Source of the DNA: Agreia sp. Leaf210
GTDB lineage: Bacteria > Actinomycetota > Actinomycetes > Actinomycetales > Microbacteriaceae
Assembly (NCBI RefSeq): GCF_001421485.1
Contig: NZ_LMKK01000003.1
Location: forward strand, 248,001 to 312,000
Direction: 5' to 3'
Length of the DNA stretch: 64,000 nucleotides
This document shows positions 61,108 to 64,000 of the stretch, piece by piece. The notes beneath the pieces were generated by a model that was not told where the DNA came from, made no database searches, and saw nothing but the letters and a program-made list of their open reading frames with translations. The position numbers and the translations under genes are program-made. Position 1 is the stretch's first letter; each line of letters begins with the position of its first letter.

Positions 61108-61124
61108 GAGAGCTGATCGCTCTC
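61108..61124. promoter_or_regulatory. Palindrome GAGAGC-N5-GCTCTC upstream of metY (candidate operator)
   Basis: A perfect 6-bp inverted repeat with a 5-bp spacer, 27 bp before the metY start. No SAM-riboswitch-like sequence fits in the 51-bp gap. A methionine-pathway repressor could bind here, but no consensus is claimed. Confidence 0.35.
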
Positions 61125-61132
61125 AGGCGAGC

Positions 61133-62239
61133 CTAGGAACCGGGCCCACGGGCGTCAACGGACGGGGACACACGACGTAACAGCCAGCGAGGGTGCGGCT
61201 CGACGAGCGGCCTGAGGAGTGTGCGCACCGGCTTAGAGGCCAGCAGGAACGTGACGACGATCGCGAACACGATCATGGCCGGCAGATACCAGATGGGCAC
61301 GTCGCCTTCGAGTACGCCGGACTCCCGGAACGGGTACAGAACGAACGTGTGCAGGAGGTAGATGTACAGCGTCGCCTGGCCCAGGTCGGTGAAGACCGTC
61401 CGACGGCGCGGCACGAGCACGAGGAAGGCGAACGACAGGATGACGGCGACGACGATCACGGCGAGGCGCACGCCGCCGGCCCACCAGTGGTCGTATCCCA
61501 CTGCGGCGTAGGACTCGTCGAAGAGCAGGAACTGTCGGATTCCGATTTCTCGCCAGAAGTCGATGCCGGTGAAGACGACGATGGCGACGGCGGCGAACAG
61601 TGCTGCAGCGCCGACGCGCCACCAGATGACCGTGGATGGAGACCATGACAGCCACCGGCGTGTCAGATCGCTGCCCCGTAGGCGCCATCCGAGCACGAAG
61701 AAGGGCAGAAGGCCGAGGGTGCGCGAAATGGCGAACTCCGAGGTGATATCCCCGATGTATCCCGCCCAGACCGATACTCCCACGCTGATCAGGAGCGGGT
61801 AGCGCAGCTGTGCGAGGTAGGGGAGCCCGATGCGCCAGGCGATGAGCGAGAGGATGAACCACAGGGTCCACGACGGTTGCGCGAGATCGAGGTTCAGGGT
61901 TCCGACGACCGCCCATCGCACCAGGGTCCAGATGGTCTCGAAGATCAGATACGGCAACACGAGATCGGTGACCAGCCGTTTGAGCTGCTTCGCGCCGGGA
62001 GGGCTCGCCTTGGCGAAGTACCCGCTGACGAGAACGAAGACCGGAACGTGGAAGGCGTAGATGACGAGGTAGACGCTATACGACGTGTCGGACGCGTCGA
62101 TCAGCCGCAGGATGGCGTGACCGACCACCACCAGGGTGATCGCGAGGTACCGGGCGTTGTCCCACAGCGGCAGGCGCTGCTTCGATCCGGCGGCGAGCAC
62201 GGCGCCGCCCGGCTGGCGCGGCTGCTGAGGAGATGTCAC
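61133..62239 (-). CDS. Acyltransferase-3 family membrane protein
   Basis: 368 aa from the GTG at 62237-62239; the longer frame upstream overlaps the divergent SDR promoter and looks non-coding. About ten hydrophobic helices. The start LWDNARYLAITLVVVGHAI has the conserved R and H of acyltransferase 3, and the sequence resembles fucose-4-O-acetylase-like members (YAFHVPVFVLVSGYFAK). It probably O-acylates a surface sugar or lipid. It precedes metY on the same strand. Confidence 0.82.
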   Translation of the reverse strand: MTSPQQPRQPGGAVLAAGSKQRLPLWDNARYLAITLVVVGHAILRLIDASDTSYSVYLVIYAFHVPVFVLVSGYFAKASPPGAKQLKRLVTDLVLPYLIFETIWTLVRWAVVGTLNLDLAQPSWTLWFILSLIAWRIGLPYLAQLRYPLLISVGVSVWAGYIGDITSEFAISRTLGLLPFFVLGWRLRGSDLTRRWLSWSPSTVIWWRVGAAALFAAVAIVVFTGIDFWREIGIRQFLLFDESYAAVGYDHWWAGGVRLAVIVVAVILSFAFLVLVPRRRTVFTDLGQATLYIYLLHTFVLYPFRESGVLEGDVPIWYLPAMIVFAIVVTFLLASKPVRTLLRPLVEPHPRWLLRRVSPSVDARGPGS

Positions 62240-62352
62240 GGCGACCAGCCTAGCTTCGGCCTGAAACGGCCTCGCATCGCACGGTCGGAGAGGGAGTCTC
62301 GAACGCACTACCGTGGAAGCGGAGTTCGAACCTTGTCGAAAGAGGTAGGTCA

Positions 62353-63141
62353 ATGATTCGTCGCGCGGTCGTCACCGGAGCAAGCTCGGGTATCGGAGAG
62401 GCCACGGTGGTCGCACTGCGTGCCGCCGGATGGGATGTCGTGGGCGTGGCGCGACGCAGGGATCGACTCGAAGCGCTCGCCGAGCGCACGGGTGCCCGGT
62501 ACTTCGTCGCAGACCTGACGGTGCAGAGCGAGGTCGATGCCCTTGCCGCGTACGTCGAGGAGACGGGCGGCGTCAACACCCTGGTGAACAACGCAGGGGG
62601 AGCGCGCGGTCTCGACTCGATCGAGAACGGCGATGTCGACGACTGGGCCTGGATGTACGAGGTGAATGTGGTGGCCGTCAAGAGAGTGATCTCGGCCCTG
62701 TTGCCACAGCTACGCGAGTCGGTCCGCGACGGCGATGTCGCCGACATCATCACCGTCACCTCTATCGCGGGACATACGGCCTACGAGGGCGGCGGCGGCT
62801 ACAACGCTGCCAAATTCGCGGCGGCCGCCATGCTCGAGGTGCTGAGGCTCGAGGTGAGCGGCGAGCCCATCCGCGTGCTCGAGATCGCGCCCGGCATGGT
62901 CTACACCGAAGAGTTCTCGCTGAACCGATTCGGAGGCGACAGGGAGCGGGCAGAGAGCGTGTACGCGAACGTGCCCGATCCACTGGTCGCCGACGACGTC
63001 GCACGGGTCATCGTGTCGATGGTCGAGCAGCCCCCGCACGTGTCTCTCGACCTCGTCGTGATCAAGCCCGTTGCGCAGTCGGCGCCGCACAAGGTGCATC
63101 GGGGAGCGCTCCACGTGCGTCCCGAGAATCACCGAGGCTGA
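62353..63141 (+). CDS. Short-chain dehydrogenase/reductase
   Basis: 262 aa. TGASSGIG at 8-15, NNAGG at about 78-82, a catalytic Ser in VTSIAGH and YNAAK as Y-x-x-x-K. A classical SDR of the YdfG/serine 3-dehydrogenase-like group (ALEIAPGMVYTEEF-type stretch). Its 3' end overlaps the convergent MFS gene by 13 bp. Substrate unknown. Confidence 0.88.
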   Translation: MIRRAVVTGASSGIGEATVVALRAAGWDVVGVARRRDRLEALAERTGARYFVADLTVQSEVDALAAYVEETGGVNTLVNNAGGARGLDSIENGDVDDWAWMYEVNVVAVKRVISALLPQLRESVRDGDVADIITVTSIAGHTAYEGGGGYNAAKFAAAAMLEVLRLEVSGEPIRVLEIAPGMVYTEEFSLNRFGGDRERAESVYANVPDPLVADDVARVIVSMVEQPPHVSLDLVVIKPVAQSAPHKVHRGALHVRPENHRG

Positions 63142-64000
63142 TTCGAGGCTGACCCGAGCTCCGTCGGTCCCTCCTCTGGGGCGACGGGGTCGGCAAACGC
63201 CAGGCGCGGTACGAAGAAGAGCAGGATGGCCGCGGCGAGTGCACCGAGGCCGCAAATGGCCCACACCTGCATATAGCCGAGAAGGCTCGACGCGGTCGCG
63301 GTGACCGAGGACGCTCCGGCGAAGAGCACGACGCCGAAGACCGCTGAGGCGAACGAGCCACCGATCGTCTTCGTCGTGTTCGTGAGTGCTGCGGCGACGC
63401 CCGTCTGACCACGGGGAGCTGCCGCGGCGGCTGCGCTGGGGAGCGCGCCGACCAAGGCTCCCGATCCGAGTCCCGCCACGACCATGTTGACGACCACCTG
63501 CGGAGTCGAGTCGTGAAAAGGCAGGAAGAGGAGGTAGCCGAGCGCAACGAGGAAGGCGCCCCCGATGAGCGCGACCCGCGGGGTCGCCCAGGTCGACACG
63601 ATCGGAAAGAGGATCGCTCCGACGATCATCGACACGAGGTACGCGCCGATGAGGTTGGATATATCGCTGGCCGCGAGACCCAGGCCGTATCCGTTGACCG
63701 GATCCGTGCCTGCAAAGGTACTGAGCGGCGCCTGGGCACCCAGCAGGCTGATTCCGATGAGCGCAGCCGTGAGCTGAACCGGCCACATGGAGGGCTGCGC
63801 GAGCACCCTCATGTCGATCGCCGGATCGGACTGTCGCCGCTCGAAGTGCACGAACGGCACGAAGGCGAGAGCCCCGACCACGATGAGCGCCCAGACCCAC
63901 CAGGTCTCAGGACCATTGATTCGGAGGAATGTCAGCCCGGACGTGATGAGCAGCAGGCCCGCGGTGAGGATCGAGAAACCCGCGAGATCGAGAGAGCGCC
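63129..64000 (-). CDS. MFS transporter, DHA2-type, C-terminal part (5' end outside window)
   Basis: The frame is open to the window edge at 64000, so at least 290 residues are seen. Seven or eight hydrophobic segments and the second-half sequence FERRQSDPAIDMRVLAQP, typical of the loop after TM6-8 in 14-helix drug exporters. Acidic/Ser-rich tail. Probably a proton-driven exporter. Substrate unknown. Confidence 0.87.
   Translation of the reverse strand, partial: RSLDLAGFSILTAGLLLITSGLTFLRINGPETWWVWALIVVGALAFVPFVHFERRQSDPAIDMRVLAQPSMWPVQLTAALIGISLLGAQAPLSTFAGTDPVNGYGLGLAASDISNLIGAYLVSMIVGAILFPIVSTWATPRVALIGGAFLVALGYLLFLPFHDSTPQVVVNMVVAGLGSGALVGALPSAAAAAAPRGQTGVAAALTNTTKTIGGSFASAVFGVVLFAGASSVTATASSLLGYMQVWAICGLGALAAAILLFFVPRLAFADPVAPEEGPTELGSASNQPR

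Noticed and set aside
61082-61132. SAM riboswitch upstream of metY
   Set aside because: Only 51 bp separate metY from the preceding gene, and no riboswitch core sequence or multi-helix fold is visible.
1-64000. CRISPR arrays, insertion sequences or rRNA genes
   Set aside because: No regularly spaced direct repeats, no transposase-like protein apart from the serine integrase, and no rRNA sequence were seen.

Overview
The window is high-GC chromosomal DNA of an actinobacterium, most likely a member of the Microbacteriaceae. Supporting marks are an mshA/mshB mycothiol pair, a SigR/RsrA-type sigma and anti-sigma pair, a fused actinobacterial 2-oxoglutarate decarboxylase (Kgd), a GuaB1-type enzyme, a WhiB protein on a mobile element, and a tmRNA with an actinobacterial-looking tag. 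Both edges cut a gene: an ABC ATPase on the left and an MFS transporter on the right.

Layout. 1-1.8 kb: MacB-like ABC exporter. 1.8-5.0 kb and 20.2-21.6 kb: the two halves of one tad (Flp-type pilus) locus, tadA-tadB-tadC-[pilin]-tadE-tadE/F-tadG-like. 5.04-20.20 kb: a 15.15-kb serine-integrase element inserted inside the 58-codon pilin gene. A 7-bp sequence (CCGGTCT) is present at both ends, and joining the flanks at it restores an uninterrupted pilin frame. 21.6-30.4 kb: two MFS transporters, prfB, ftsEX, smpB, an SDR, a SIMPL-domain protein and ssrA. 30.4-34.2 kb: mshB-mshA, a small membrane protein, an M4 protease and its emfourin-like inhibitor. 34.2-46 kb: ppc, a DUF4166-like gene, hisN-like, rsgA, aroA, sigR/rsrA and kgd. 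46-55 kb: guaB1, two CNNM/CorC-type membrane proteins, an Old Yellow Enzyme, a HAD hydrolase, an NnrD-type dehydratase, a YceI protein, a GT87-like membrane protein and a thiamine-binding-type protein. 55-58 kb: a histidine kinase/membrane protein/response regulator operon. 58-61 kb: metX and metY. 61-64 kb: an acyltransferase, an SDR and an MFS exporter.

The element has three parts. Next to attL are a ParB-like DGQHR protein and a secreted M15-like protein with propeller-like repeats. A more A/T-rich cargo block (7.9-12.9 kb) carries what looks like a toxin-antitoxin-chaperone module (HicA-like, HTH protein, SecB-like), a DUF4145 protein, a tiny Cys/His protein and two membrane proteins. A tightly overlapping minus-strand block (12.9-18.7 kb) holds a RepA-like AAA ATPase, a WhiB, an HTH protein, tRNA-Arg(UCU) and small phage-type proteins, followed by the large serine integrase 25 bp from attR. 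I see no capsid, portal, terminase or tail gene apart from one possible tail-gene remnant, so it looks like a phage satellite or a decayed prophage.

The most notable points are the insertion that breaks, and could reversibly restore, a pilin gene, and the HicA-like/HTH/SecB-like module. Both are read from sequence and family knowledge only. No search was run.
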